DNA from: Chloroflexota bacterium
Lineage (GTDB): Bacteria > Chloroflexota > Dehalococcoidia > GIF9 > UBA5629
NCBI GenBank assembly: GCA_016865855.1
Contig: VGNX01000006.1
Coordinates: 1-60,218 of the forward strand
Reading direction: 5' to 3'
DNA: 60,218 nt
In this document: positions 26,602 through 35,568 of the stretch, piece by piece
Position numbering within the stretch: position 1 is the stretch's first letter
Layout of the letters: each line of letters starts with the position of its first letter
Translations under genes and position numbers: made by a program
The notes under the pieces: model-generated
What the model was told of the DNA's origin: nothing
The model's input: the letters and a program-made list of their open reading frames with translations, nothing else
Databases searched by the model: none

Positions 26602-27636
26602 ATGAAAACAAGGATGACCGAGGTATTTGGGATAAAGCACCCCATTATGTTAGCCGGAATGGCTTTCGTTAGCTTGCCTAAGCTAGTAGCCGCTGTTTCC
26701 AATGCCGGAGGCTTGGGTATGTTCAATAGCGTTGCCAACACACCTGACCAGATGAAAGATATCATCAAAGAGATTAAGTCGCTCACTGACAAACCGTTCG
26801 GCATAAATGTCACGTTGCTGTTCCCCAACGCCAAGGAGAATGCAGAAGTAGCCATGGAAGAAAAGGTGCCAATCCTGAACTATGCGCTGGGCAAAGGCGA
26901 TTGGCTTATCAAAGCGGCGCACGAATACGGCGGTAAGGTTATAGCTACCGTAGCCACCGAGCGACATGCGCGCCGGGCCGAGCTGGACGGAGCTGACGCT
27001 CTTGCCGTCACCGCCCTTGAAGCGGCAGCGCACGGAGGTGAGCCCACTTCATTAGTCCTAATACCTCTAATAGCTAGCCAAGTAAAGACCCCCATTATAG
27101 CCGCCGGTGGTTTTTGCGATGGCAGAGGGCTGGCAGCAGCTTTAGCTCTTGGTGCCGACGGCATATCCATGGGCACGAGGTTCATGCTTACACAAGAGAG
27201 CCCGGTACATGAAAAAGTCAAAGAGGTTGGTCTTACAGCTACAGCCGAGGACACTATGCGCTCCGATAAAATCGACGGCCTGCCCGGCAGGTTCTGGAGA
27301 AACAAAACAGCTATAGAGCTGTCGCAAGGGCAAGTGTCACTAACTCAGGCCGTATCCAGTGGGTGGCGGATAAAGAAAATGCTGAATGTTCCATTCTATA
27401 AGCTTTTCTCTTCCGGTTTGAAGGAAAGAGGTGTTCAAGACTTAGCCCGACAAGCTGTCAGCATCGACTTTCTTAAGACTCTCCAGGAGCCTAGCGACGT
27501 GAATGACATAATACTGCCACTTGGACAAGTCACTGGCAGGATAAATGATGTACCCACCTGCCTGGAAGTAATTGAACGAACGGTCTCCGAAGCCGAAAAG
27601 ATTATCAAGGCGATGAGAGAGAAGGTCGCCTCCTAA
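26602..27636 (+). CDS. nitronate monooxygenase / FabK-like FMN enzyme, paralogue 3
   Basis: 344 residues with TRMTEVFGIKHPIMLAGM, SNAGGLGMFNS, IIAAGGFCDGRGLAAALALGADGISMG and His in EAAAHGGEPTS, closest to paralogue 1. GAAGGAAGGGG lies just before the ATG. It has its own promoter in the 288-bp region shared with the divergent paralogue 2. Three copies in 3.4 kb imply local duplication; whether they share a substrate is not visible. Confidence 0.88.
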   Translation: MKTRMTEVFGIKHPIMLAGMAFVSLPKLVAAVSNAGGLGMFNSVANTPDQMKDIIKEIKSLTDKPFGINVTLLFPNAKENAEVAMEEKVPILNYALGKGDWLIKAAHEYGGKVIATVATERHARRAELDGADALAVTALEAAAHGGEPTSLVLIPLIASQVKTPIIAAGGFCDGRGLAAALALGADGISMGTRFMLTQESPVHEKVKEVGLTATAEDTMRSDKIDGLPGRFWRNKTAIELSQGQVSLTQAVSSGWRIKKMLNVPFYKLFSSGLKERGVQDLARQAVSIDFLKTLQEPSDVNDIILPLGQVTGRINDVPTCLEVIERTVSEAEKIIKAMREKVAS

Positions 27637-27773
27637 AGCTAAGGGCAGAAACTTCTCAAGACAGGTGATAGATAGGCTAGCTCTGGAAGCTGAAGGGGTC
27701 GCTCCTCATATAAGCACTAAAGGCCCATTTAAGCCCTTTGTACCCAGCGCCAAATAGCAAGAGACTTTACTAA

Positions 27774-29051
27774 TCACAAATAAACAACGTCCGAAGGCTG
27801 ATCCAGAGCCAAAAACATAAGCAGGTAATCCTTAAGGTGGCCAGTTATCAAGAAATTCTGCTTAACATGCTCTTTCCCATTTTGCCCCAGCCAGTTGGCA
27901 TATTCCGGGTTGCTCAGTAGCTGTTTGAGAGCATAGGCAGCACCCTCAACCGTGTAGCACAGCAGCCCGGTAAGCTTATTCTTAATCTGCAACGGTATGC
28001 CTCCGACCGCCGAAGCCACCACCGGCTTCGCCTTCCATAAGGCTTCACTTATGGTCAGCCCAAAACCTTCCTTCAACGACTTCTGAATGATAATCGTGGC
28101 TGCCCGCTGCAAGGCATTAATCTCAATATCACTCTCAGGTGGCACCAGAAAAACATGAATATCAGGATTACCTTCCGCTCGCCTTCTCACCTCCTCAAGT
28201 ACTTCCCCGGATTCAGGGTCGTCAGCAGCCGTCCCACCAGCCAGAACCAGCTGGCAGTCTATGCTTTTCCTCACCATCTCAAAAGCCTCTATCACCCCCA
28301 GCGGGTCCTTAAGACGGTCAAAACGGGAAATTTGAACAATCATCGGTTTGTCCGAAGTCAAACCATATTTTTTCAACACAGCATCAATCGTCCCTGAGTC
28401 AAGTTCCTTGTTCTTGTCACTCAGTGGGTCTATGGATGGTGTAATTAAGAACTGACGGATAGGCAATTTCTGAGCAAAGTTAGGTGCCGAGAAAACAGCG
28501 GCGTCATAATCAGCAACGAAGTCGCGTAAAAATTTCCATACCTTCTTATCAGGGCTGGAAACATCAATATGGCATCTCCACAACCATTTCCTGCCTATCT
28601 CCTTCTTCTTGGCTATCAAAGCTACTGGCTGTGGGTCATGAATGAAGAAATAGTCTCCATAAAACCTCATTTCCTCCAGATTCCGCTCACTTACTTCCGA
28701 GAACAAAGCGAAATCTTCTGGCGAAATCTTCTCCTTCTTACCATGAAGGGCATTGTGGAATCTCTTTGTCACCTCAAAGAATTCCTCGCTACCGTTGATA
28801 ACATCCCATCTTGCATCAACACCTAGCTGATTAAGCAGAGGCACCATATGTTCCAGGATCTCCGCCACCCCACCACCAACAAACGTGGAGTTTATAATCT
28901 GAATGATTTTGCCAGATAATTCCCCGGCCAGCACCCTTAACTCTTCAAGGCAGCTTCTGCCAACTATCGGCTCATAGTCCTGTAACCGGCTCCTAGATTG
29001 TAAATAAATCTTGTCCTGCAACGAATCCACCTTATTTAATGCGCTTCTCAA
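27774..29051 (-). CDS. treT: trehalose glycosyltransferring synthase (TreT-type GT4)
   Basis: 425 residues. The N-terminal GT-B domain has the family signature NSTFVGGGVAEILEHMVPLL; then FIHDPQP, WRCHIDVSSP and the C-terminal domain ISRFDRLKDPLGVIEAF, with the donor-site region KEGFGLTISEALWKAKPVV. TreT makes trehalose reversibly from NDP-glucose and glucose. Its 5' end overlaps mscS by 20 bp, making it the last gene of otsA-otsB-mscS-treT. It could scavenge or degrade trehalose while OtsAB makes it. The start at 29051 is ATG, and a later MDS-type start cannot be excluded. Confidence 0.88.
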   Translation of the reverse strand: MRSALNKVDSLQDKIYLQSRSRLQDYEPIVGRSCLEELRVLAGELSGKIIQIINSTFVGGGVAEILEHMVPLLNQLGVDARWDVINGSEEFFEVTKRFHNALHGKKEKISPEDFALFSEVSERNLEEMRFYGDYFFIHDPQPVALIAKKKEIGRKWLWRCHIDVSSPDKKVWKFLRDFVADYDAAVFSAPNFAQKLPIRQFLITPSIDPLSDKNKELDSGTIDAVLKKYGLTSDKPMIVQISRFDRLKDPLGVIEAFEMVRKSIDCQLVLAGGTAADDPESGEVLEEVRRRAEGNPDIHVFLVPPESDIEINALQRAATIIIQKSLKEGFGLTISEALWKAKPVVASAVGGIPLQIKNKLTGLLCYTVEGAAYALKQLLSNPEYANWLGQNGKEHVKQNFLITGHLKDYLLMFLALDQPSDVVYL

Positions 29052-30438
29052 TCAGCTGAATAATGGTTGACCTTAAGCTCTCAAGCGTATAATTATATGG
29101 GTCAAGATAGGCTAATCTGTCAGCCAAATCCTTGTCCCCGAGACAGTCCTCAATCCAAATAGAAAAGTCGTTAACACCCTTCTTTAACCTCAACCTCGCC
29201 TCAAAAATATGGTAACTGAGGGAATTTAGGCTAACCTGCCTGAGCACCTCAACGAATTCCCTGAGGTCATGAGCAATATACGGAGTAGGCAAAATGAAAC
29301 TTATTGACTTGATGAAATGGAACTCTCTCCCCTCATGCGCAGTTCGCCCATCCGGCTTTTTCGATAGATAGTCCCTAATTACGCCTTCGATTCTTGCCCT
29401 CAAGGCACCGATGGTAGGGAAATCAAACGTGTCAATGCTAGCTAATTTCTCACCCAGGACTTCGTCGCCCAGCTCATCACTCACCCACAGGGCAAAATCA
29501 TTAGCAGGCTCCGGAGTTAGATAATGGTGCTCCTCCAAGAAGTTATGCGTATGATAATAAATCACCGGGTCAGGAACTTCTTTTAATACCTTAACCAACT
29601 CAGTCAAATTGCTGGCTTTAAGTCCAGTCAGCTCTTTCAAATGGAGATGCGTGTAAAAACGAAAAGGTTTAGTAGCTTTCCTGAGTGGACGCCCATAATT
29701 AATAACAGTGCTCTGGAGCAATCGGCTATTAGGAACCAAAACGAGATTGCCATCGAGACCTCTAATCTGGGTGTTTCTCCAGGTCACATCAGTGACATAA
29801 CCGCTCTCCCCCGATTCTAATTTTATAAAGTCGCCAACCTTGATTTGCTCGCCTTGGGCTAGTTGAAAACCTGAGAAAAGATTGGCTAGTACGTCTCTAA
29901 AAGCTAAAGCTGCTATCAGAATAACAGCAGCCAGAAGCAAGATGATTGGGGTTGTCGGCGCTCCCCAGACATCGAGCAATATCAAGGCACCGACCACAGC
30001 AATAGTAATTCTGACTATGTTCACGAGTAAAGCTTCTGAGGGTTGCAGCCGCTTGACTTTACCAATATAAAGCTTCAGTATTTTTGTGCTTAAACTGACG
30101 ACCACCCAAATCAATGAAAAGACGAAGAGACTGGCCAAGACCTTGTCAGCCAGAGCTTCTGCTGAAGCGTTTAAATTGGAGACATGGATGGCTATAATAG
30201 CCCCTAAAATCAAGAACCAGTGGATAAACGGGGTCCGTGTCGTCTGAATGATTAACTGGCTTCCCTCCCACTTGTCTGTCGCTGCCCAACGGTTAAAGGC
30301 TCTATAAGCAATCCTCCTCACCCATAATCCCACCACATAGGTAGCCAAGAAAACCAGCAAAGGAACAACAATGTGCAGCCAGTTTTGGGTTAGCCAAAGC
30401 CAACTCTGGGTTAGCCAATCAAACATGCGCGTCTCCAC
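29032..30438 (-). CDS. MscS-family mechanosensitive channel
   Basis: 468 residues. Five N-terminal membrane helices (from about 15 to 190) precede the MscS beta domain, with LANLFSGFQLAQGEQIKVGDFI, GYVTDVTWRNTQIR and VPNSRLL. The long C-terminal part (about 270-468) has two similar segments containing DFALWVSDELGDEVLGEKLA and DFSIWIEDCLGDKDLADRLA, an internal repeat not found in E. coli MscS. It lies 3 bp after otsB and overlaps treT. A channel inside a trehalose operon suggests osmolyte release after hypo-osmotic shock. Confidence 0.9.
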   Translation of the reverse strand: METRMFDWLTQSWLWLTQNWLHIVVPLLVFLATYVVGLWVRRIAYRAFNRWAATDKWEGSQLIIQTTRTPFIHWFLILGAIIAIHVSNLNASAEALADKVLASLFVFSLIWVVVSLSTKILKLYIGKVKRLQPSEALLVNIVRITIAVVGALILLDVWGAPTTPIILLLAAVILIAALAFRDVLANLFSGFQLAQGEQIKVGDFIKLESGESGYVTDVTWRNTQIRGLDGNLVLVPNSRLLQSTVINYGRPLRKATKPFRFYTHLHLKELTGLKASNLTELVKVLKEVPDPVIYYHTHNFLEEHHYLTPEPANDFALWVSDELGDEVLGEKLASIDTFDFPTIGALRARIEGVIRDYLSKKPDGRTAHEGREFHFIKSISFILPTPYIAHDLREFVEVLRQVSLNSLSYHIFEARLRLKKGVNDFSIWIEDCLGDKDLADRLAYLDPYNYTLESLRSTIIQLIEKRIK

Positions 30439-30441
30439 ACA

Positions 30442-31230
30442 TTATAGCATCTTCAAGAATTGAGCCACCTCCTCCGGCGACTTTAAGAAGTAGCGAGCTA
30501 GTGATTGATAGTTCCCCTCACCGACAAAAATTGAAACGCCATTATTCCTCTCAATCGCCTTAAAACCATCTTCATCAGTTAGGTCATCCCCTAGATATAT
30601 CGGCAGTGCCTCACCCTTCCCCCTAGTCTCCTTACACTTGGCCACGAGCCAGGCTATAGCCTTACCCTTATCCCAATCCACCGGCGGTCTTATCTCATAG
30701 ACTTTTTTACCCCGGGTAATCTTTATCTTGCCGGTAACATGCAGCGGGTCGGTAATCCTGCTAAAAGCATCTTCTACTTTCCTCTCTTCAGTCCCGTCAA
30801 CTGTGCGGTAGTGGACACTTAAAGTCAAACCCTTATTTTCGACAAACGCCCCTTTAATACCTCTCAACGTGGCTGACAGCGCCTGATTTAACATCTGAAG
30901 GAAAGGCCTCATTTCCTCAGCAATAGGCTCTAAGAAGCTTGAACCAAAACCTTCTATCTCCAACCCGTGGTTTCCGGCATAAATAATGCCCTCTAAATCC
31001 ACTTTACTTTTTAGGTCAGCCAGAGCTCTGCCGCTAATTATACCAACTGTATAGCGACGGTTCTTAGCCAATTTTCGGAGTAGCTTTCTTATCTCCTGAG
31101 GAAGAGCAGCTAATTCCGGCTTATCTACAATAGGAGTTAAGGTGCCATCATAATCCGAGAGAAGCAGGATATGGTCAGCTGATTTGAGACGATGGGCAAC
31201 CTTATCCCATACATCGAAAAGATACTGCAT
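30442..31230 (-). CDS. otsB: trehalose-6-phosphate phosphatase
   Basis: A 262-residue HAD-IIB phosphatase. Motifs: LSDYDGTLTPIV, GIISGRAL, YAGNHGLEIEG, the DWDKGKA Lys motif and LGDDLTDEDGF. It removes phosphate from trehalose-6-phosphate made by OtsA. It is 13 bp downstream of otsA and 3 bp upstream of mscS, so all are probably one transcript. Confidence 0.93.
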   Translation of the reverse strand: MQYLFDVWDKVAHRLKSADHILLLSDYDGTLTPIVDKPELAALPQEIRKLLRKLAKNRRYTVGIISGRALADLKSKVDLEGIIYAGNHGLEIEGFGSSFLEPIAEEMRPFLQMLNQALSATLRGIKGAFVENKGLTLSVHYRTVDGTEERKVEDAFSRITDPLHVTGKIKITRGKKVYEIRPPVDWDKGKAIAWLVAKCKETRGKGEALPIYLGDDLTDEDGFKAIERNNGVSIFVGEGNYQSLARYFLKSPEEVAQFLKML

Positions 31231-31243
31231 GACATAAACACCC

Positions 31244-32716
31244 TTAAAGCCCCAGATTAGCTAACTCAGAAATGATGCTCCCAGCCCAACGATAAATATT
31301 GTTTTCTTCCACCGCCTGGCGCAGCTTCCTCATCCTTGCCTTCCTTTGTTCCTTAGGCATTTTGATGGCTTTTCTTATCGACTCAGCAAAGTCGTCAGTA
31401 GCGTAAGGATTTAAAAGAATGGCCTCGGTCAACTCCCTAGCGGCCCCAGTAAATCGGCTAAGGATCAGCACACCATCTTCATCTGTTCTGGAGGAAACAA
31501 ACTCCTTAGCCACCAGATTCATCCCATCGTGGAGCGAGCTGACAATGCAGAAATGTGCTAGCCTATTGAAAGCCAGCAAAGTTGTCGGTGACAAATGCTC
31601 CCTGACATATATTATTGGTTTCCAATTAGCAGATTGATATTTCCAGTTTATCTCCTCGACAAGGTCATCGATCTCGGCATTCAGCTCCTTATATTTCTTA
31701 ATATGAATCCGGCTTGGCTCTCCTAATTGAAAGAAAACCATACGCTCTTGGTACTCTGGATACTTGGCTAGGAACTTATCCAGAGCTCTGAACCTGTGCG
31801 GGATTCCTTTCGTGTAATCCAACCTGTCAATCCCAATTCCAATAAACTCATCACCCAACTCCCACCTACGGCGAATTTCTTCCATCTCTTCAGTGACTTC
31901 CGCCTTGGCAGCATCCCGTGCTATTCGGTGAAAGTCAACACTGATAGGAAAAGGACACACTAGGGTTGTCGTGCCACCCCGATTGACCGCCGACCTCTCA
32001 TTGTCAACTCTCGACTCCAGCATCCGTCTCACCGTTTCCAGAAAGTTATCACAATGATACCTTATGTGGAAGCCGAGGAGGTCGTTACCCAGTAAACCGT
32101 CCAATATTTCTTCCCCCCAGGGGCAAATTCGAAAGGCCTCAGGGTTAGGCCACGGAATATGCCAGAACTGTGCCGTAATGACCTGAGGATTTCTGGCTTT
32201 TATCAATCGAGATAAGAGCGCCAGATGATAATCCTGAATAAAAACAAACGCCTGACTGTCGCCGACTTCCTCCAGAACAGCGTCAGCAAAAATCTGATTC
32301 ACACGTTTGTAAGTGTTCCAATGAGCTTCATCAAAGTTCGGTGGCGTATAGGCAATATGACATAGCGGCCACAAGGCTTCGTTTGAGAAACCCAAATAGT
32401 AACCTTCCTCTTCTTCCTTGGTTAACCACACCCGTCTCAAGGTATAGCAAGGCTCATCTGGGGGAACTGATACGCGGTTTTTATCATCAACAACTTCCCT
32501 GTCGGCACTGCCGCTGCCATGGGCAATCCAGACACCGCCACAGGCACGCATTACCGGGTCCAGAGCCACCGTCAGTCCGCTCGCCGGGACAACACACTGG
32601 ATTTCATCTACAGACGAAACATGGATATAAGGCTCTCTGTTGGACACAACTGCAAATAAGCGGTCGGTTAATTTGGTTTTAACTAGCTCTTGTAAACCTT
32701 CCTTCGTCCAGCTCAA
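31244..32716 (-). CDS. otsA: alpha,alpha-trehalose-phosphate synthase (GT20)
   Basis: 490 residues from TTG 32716, chosen because AGGAGGTG lies 4 nt upstream; the longer frame to 32773 lacks such a site. Motifs are [48 protein letters not shown] and [15 protein letters not shown]. It joins NDP-glucose to glucose-6-phosphate. VSNREPYIH in place of the E. coli VSNR loop is common in Chloroflexota and archaea; a glucosylglycerol-phosphate synthase activity is a less likely alternative. First gene of otsA-otsB-mscS-treT. Confidence 0.92.
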   Translation of the reverse strand: MSWTKEGLQELVKTKLTDRLFAVVSNREPYIHVSSVDEIQCVVPASGLTVALDPVMRACGGVWIAHGSGSADREVVDDKNRVSVPPDEPCYTLRRVWLTKEEEEGYYLGFSNEALWPLCHIAYTPPNFDEAHWNTYKRVNQIFADAVLEEVGDSQAFVFIQDYHLALLSRLIKARNPQVITAQFWHIPWPNPEAFRICPWGEEILDGLLGNDLLGFHIRYHCDNFLETVRRMLESRVDNERSAVNRGGTTTLVCPFPISVDFHRIARDAAKAEVTEEMEEIRRRWELGDEFIGIGIDRLDYTKGIPHRFRALDKFLAKYPEYQERMVFFQLGEPSRIHIKKYKELNAEIDDLVEEINWKYQSANWKPIIYVREHLSPTTLLAFNRLAHFCIVSSLHDGMNLVAKEFVSSRTDEDGVLILSRFTGAARELTEAILLNPYATDDFAESIRKAIKMPKEQRKARMRKLRQAVEENNIYRWAGSIISELANLGL

Positions 32717-33022
32717 TTCACACCTCCTTGCATCCTCATTACATCTTCGTCTTAATTGACAACAGAACGACAATCGCCAGTTCTAACACTGATGAGACAG
32801 AAACAATGAACGCTTACCAGCTATTACTGCCGCTTGTTGATAGCAGCAAGCATGACTTCAAAAGAAGGACGAGATAAAAACATCAAGAGGCATAAAACTA
32901 GCCTTATATCGACATGACGCAGAGCTTTGGCTTTTCACACACAACAGCTCTTGCCAAGCTAAAACGCTCTGCCATTCCAGACGATATACACAGGGAAAAC
33001 CGATACCGTATAAATTTCGCGC

Positions 33023-33166
33023 CTATTTCTTTTTGGTCGTGGCTTTCTTTGCCGGCTTGTCAGCCTTCTTAGCATGAGCTGCACAGGTCTTGCACATAAC
33101 CTTAAACCCCTTTCCTTTGCCTTCTTTACTATACCACCCGCTAAAGCGCACAGTCAATATTTTCAA
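33023..33166 (-). CDS. 47-residue Lys-rich CxxC small protein
   Basis: Minus-strand frame from TTG 33166 to TAG 33023-33025. It reads MKILTVRFSGWYSKEGKGKG, then a CKTC pair, then a Lys/Ala tail (AKKADKPAKKATTKKK). A shorter version could start at the internal ATG just before CKTC. The basic tail suggests nucleic-acid or ribosome binding. No Shine-Dalgarno is clear. The sequence 32774-33022 around it shows nothing else. Confidence 0.5.
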   Translation of the reverse strand: MKILTVRFSGWYSKEGKGKGFKVMCKTCAAHAKKADKPAKKATTKKK

Positions 33167-33197
33167 AAGTGTTTATCAACAATCCGTTTTCAATATA

Positions 33198-33284
33198 GTT
33201 GCGACCCTTTAGGGTCGCCTTTTACAACCAGCCAAATCTTCGATTTTTCTGAGTAAAGCGAGGCTAAAACCTCGCTGCTACATT
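33198..33284. repeat. palindrome-pair repeat (GTTGCGACC...GCTGCTACAT)
   Basis: Left palindrome GCGACCCTTTAGGGTCGC and right palindrome GCGAGGCTAAAACCTCGC are separated by about 45 bp, ending GCTACAT. A member of the same family as those at 14770, 37337, 47169 and 49234. Confidence 0.8.
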
Positions 33285-33401
33285 AATAAAACTACCTCTA
33301 TTTTCAGCTTCCACCACCGAAGCCTTGACCACCCTCACAGCAGAGAGTAGAATTCCACAAACTGAAGTGAGCAGAAGGCTGGACATACAGAGGTAATTCC
33401 T

Positions 33402-33809
33402 ATGCCTAAAAAATTTCCGCTAAATGCAGAAGGCTTTCACCCGTTCGCCGAACTTATAGGCTTGAAGTTCTCCACATCCAAAAAGGGATACAGTGAGTGC
33501 GTCTTGGAAATAAATGAAAAGCTGCTGAACCCGCACAAGGTTGTGCATGGCGGAGTCATCTATTCGATGGCAGACACCGGCATGGGGGCAGCTCTTTACC
33601 CACTTCTGGATGAGGATGACCTATGTGCCACAGTAGAAATCAAAATCGCTTACTTCGCAGCGATAGCATCTGGCATCCTTGTCTGCAAGACAAAGGTCAT
33701 TCACAAAGGCAAAAGAATTGCCGTACTTGAATCGGAAATAGAAAGCAATGGTCGCCTCACCGCCAAGGCCATAGGCACATACTCCATATTTAAAGCCAAG
33801 GGGGATTGA
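33402..33809 (+). CDS. hotdog-fold thioesterase (PaaI family)
   Basis: 135 residues. The hotdog helix carries HKVVHGGVIYSMADTGMGAAL with the HGG motif of PaaI-type acyl-CoA thioesterases, followed by VEIKIAYFAA and GTYSIFKAKG. It would hydrolyse phenylacetyl- or related acyl-CoA esters in the cytoplasm. ATG 33402 follows AGAGGTAATTCCT, a moderate ribosome-binding site. Not clearly linked to its neighbours. Confidence 0.88.
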   Translation: MPKKFPLNAEGFHPFAELIGLKFSTSKKGYSECVLEINEKLLNPHKVVHGGVIYSMADTGMGAALYPLLDEDDLCATVEIKIAYFAAIASGILVCKTKVIHKGKRIAVLESEIESNGRLTAKAIGTYSIFKAKGD

Positions 33810-33825
33810 CTAGATTGTCTACCAC

Positions 33826-33899
33826 AGTGGATTGTCACTCTGAGCAAAGCGAAGAGTCTATACCAGATTCTTCGCCTGTTGGGCTCAGAATGACAAAAG
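33826..33899. repeat. TTCGC/CTCAGAATGACA-type hairpin repeat
   Basis: Contains TGTCACTCTGAGCAAAGCGAAGAGTC and, inverted, GATTCTTCGCC...CTCAGAATGACA, forming a hairpin in the gap before the CCA gene. Related copies are at 35211, 35483, 37489, 42876, 44627 and 52309. The strings quoted here are shortened forms of the inverted arms. Confidence 0.75.
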
Positions 33900-33935
33900 A
33901 GGTTGCTGACGCTTCCACAAGAACAGAGATATACT

Positions 33936-35204
33936 ATGCCTGAAAATCTTTCGTCACAACTTGAAGAATATCTGCCGCCTCCAGTTCTAGCTCTGGCAAA
34001 AATTGCTGGGAAAGAGGGCAGTGAGTTGGGGCAGGAACTATACCTTGTCGGCGGAGTGGTGCGCGACCTGTTTCTGGGTCGTGCCAACTTCGACCTCGAT
34101 TTGGTCGTCGAAGGCGATGCTATCAAGCTAGCTCAAGAGCTAGCCAAGAATAGCCGGGCAAAGTTAACGGTCCACACCCGCTTCGGCACCGCCAAACTTA
34201 ATTACCCTGGCTTCAGCCTTGATTTGGCCACCGCCCGCAGCGAAACCTATAGCAAACCGGGGGCCTTGCCCACCGTTAAGCCGGGCAGCCTTAAAGATGA
34301 CCTCATCCGCCGAGACTTCTCAATTAACGCAATGGCACTTTGCCTGACACCTCATCGCTTCGGAGCGCTTATTGACCTTTACCACGGCAAAGACGACCTT
34401 GATAACCGTCTCATCCGCATCCTGCACCCGAATAGTTTCATCGATGATGCCACCCGAATCTTAAGAGCAATGCGCTACGAGCAAAGGTTAGGCTTCAAAC
34501 TAGAGGCGGAAACCGAAAAATTGCTTCGCCGCGATGTGGCTATGTTCGATACCATAAGCGGTGACCGCATAAGGCATGAGCTGGAGCTAATCTTGAAAGA
34601 AGCTGAACCAGAGCGAGTCCTTAGGCGAGCTGAAGAACTAGGAGTTCTCAGCCAACTGCATCCGTCGCTCAAAGGCAACGGCTGGCTCAGCCAGAAATTC
34701 GAACAAGCTCGCCAGTCATATAAGCAAACCTCACTTCCTCCGCTTTACCTATGTCTCCTCATCTATAATCTAACTGATAAGGAAGACGAGGAGTTCATCT
34801 TACGTCTCAACTTCCCCAAAAATTCGGCTCAAGCCATGCGCTATACATTGCAGCTCAAAGCCCAACTCAACAGCCTGGCCAACTCTAAGCTAAAGCCCAG
34901 TGATATTTACAAGTCGCTTCACAGCTACACAACACCAGCCATTCAAACCAATGCTCTGGCATCAGAATCACCGATAGCGAGCCAGCACCTGCAGCTGTAC
35001 ATAGCAAAATTACGCTATGTAAAAACACTGCTGAGCGGGGAAGACTTGAAGAGGATGAAAATTCCCGCTGGGCCTCAGATAGGAGAGATTTTAAGCGCAC
35101 TACACAAGGCACGGCTCAACGGAGAGGTGAGGACACGGAAAGAAGAGAAAGTGTTGGTTTATAGCTGGCTCAAAGGCAATCAGGTTAAACCACCTGCAGG
35201 ATAG
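33936..35204 (+). CDS. cca: CCA-adding / poly(A) polymerase family tRNA nucleotidyltransferase
   Basis: 422 residues from ATG 33936 (the frame extends to 33903 but into repeat-derived sequence). The head domain has LVGGVVRDLFLGR, the catalytic pair FDLDLVVEGDA, LDLATARSE and RRDFSINAMAL; the RNA-binding part has IDDATRILRAMRYEQRLGF and a helical tail. It adds or repairs the 3' CCA of tRNAs. Class II bacterial type; activity restricted to CC or A addition cannot be excluded. Confidence 0.9.
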   Translation: MPENLSSQLEEYLPPPVLALAKIAGKEGSELGQELYLVGGVVRDLFLGRANFDLDLVVEGDAIKLAQELAKNSRAKLTVHTRFGTAKLNYPGFSLDLATARSETYSKPGALPTVKPGSLKDDLIRRDFSINAMALCLTPHRFGALIDLYHGKDDLDNRLIRILHPNSFIDDATRILRAMRYEQRLGFKLEAETEKLLRRDVAMFDTISGDRIRHELELILKEAEPERVLRRAEELGVLSQLHPSLKGNGWLSQKFEQARQSYKQTSLPPLYLCLLIYNLTDKEDEEFILRLNFPKNSAQAMRYTLQLKAQLNSLANSKLKPSDIYKSLHSYTTPAIQTNALASESPIASQHLQLYIAKLRYVKTLLSGEDLKRMKIPAGPQIGEILSALHKARLNGEVRTRKEEKVLVYSWLKGNQVKPPAG

Positions 35205-35210
35205 CGTTTA

Positions 35211-35312
35211 TTCTGTCACCCTGAACGAAGTGAAGGGTCTCCTCATCCTTCACGTAGATTCATATCGAGATGCATGAGATTCTTCGCTACGCTCAGAATG
35301 ACGAAAAAAGCG
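35211..35312. repeat. TTCGC/CTCAGAATGACG hairpin repeat
   Basis: TGTCACCCTGAACGAAGTGA at the left and GAGATTCTTCGCTACGCTCA at the right are inverted and flank about 50 bp. It sits at the start of the 364-bp gene-free gap 35205-35568. Confidence 0.75.
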
Positions 35313-35322
35313 AAGTGCTTCC

Positions 35323-35451
35323 TCAAAATGACAGATAAAAATGCAAAAATGTTATGGCTTGCTCTTTAGAGTCAGAATGGTTGGAACCTGTCCTTTTTAA
35401 CTTTTGACTTGTCATTTTGTATTTTTTATATCTGATTTTTACATTGCGCCC
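35323..35451 (-). repeat. S23-derived miniature element, divergent copy
   Basis: Read on the minus strand, this begins with ACAAAATGACAAGTCAAAAG, encoding QNDKSKVKKDRFQPF and a stop, and ends ACATTTTTGC...TGTCATTTTGAG. Both ends match those of the elements at 46923 and 56658, but the middle differs. It appears to be a more decayed or differently deleted member. Confidence 0.55.
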
Positions 35452-35482
35452 AGAGGCAGACAGACCTGAAGGTCTATCGCTA

Positions 35483-35516
35483 ATGTCATTGCGAGCGGAG
35501 CGAAGCAATCTCTGAT
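35483..35516. repeat. GTCATTGCGAGCGGAGCGAA-type repeat
   Basis: A half-hairpin copy (GTCATTGCGAGCGGAGCGAA then GCAATCTC) common to intergenic repeats of this window; preceded by the palindrome CAGACCTGAAGGTCT at about 35460. Confidence 0.65.
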
Positions 35517-35568
35517 AGCTGCACCCTCATCCTAACCTTCTCCCTTCAAGGGAGAAGGAAACTTTCTA

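Noticed and set aside
32717-32773. The longer N-terminus for otsA
   Set aside because: Cys/Arg-rich sequence without a ribosome-binding site; TTG 32716 has AGGAGGTG at the right distance.
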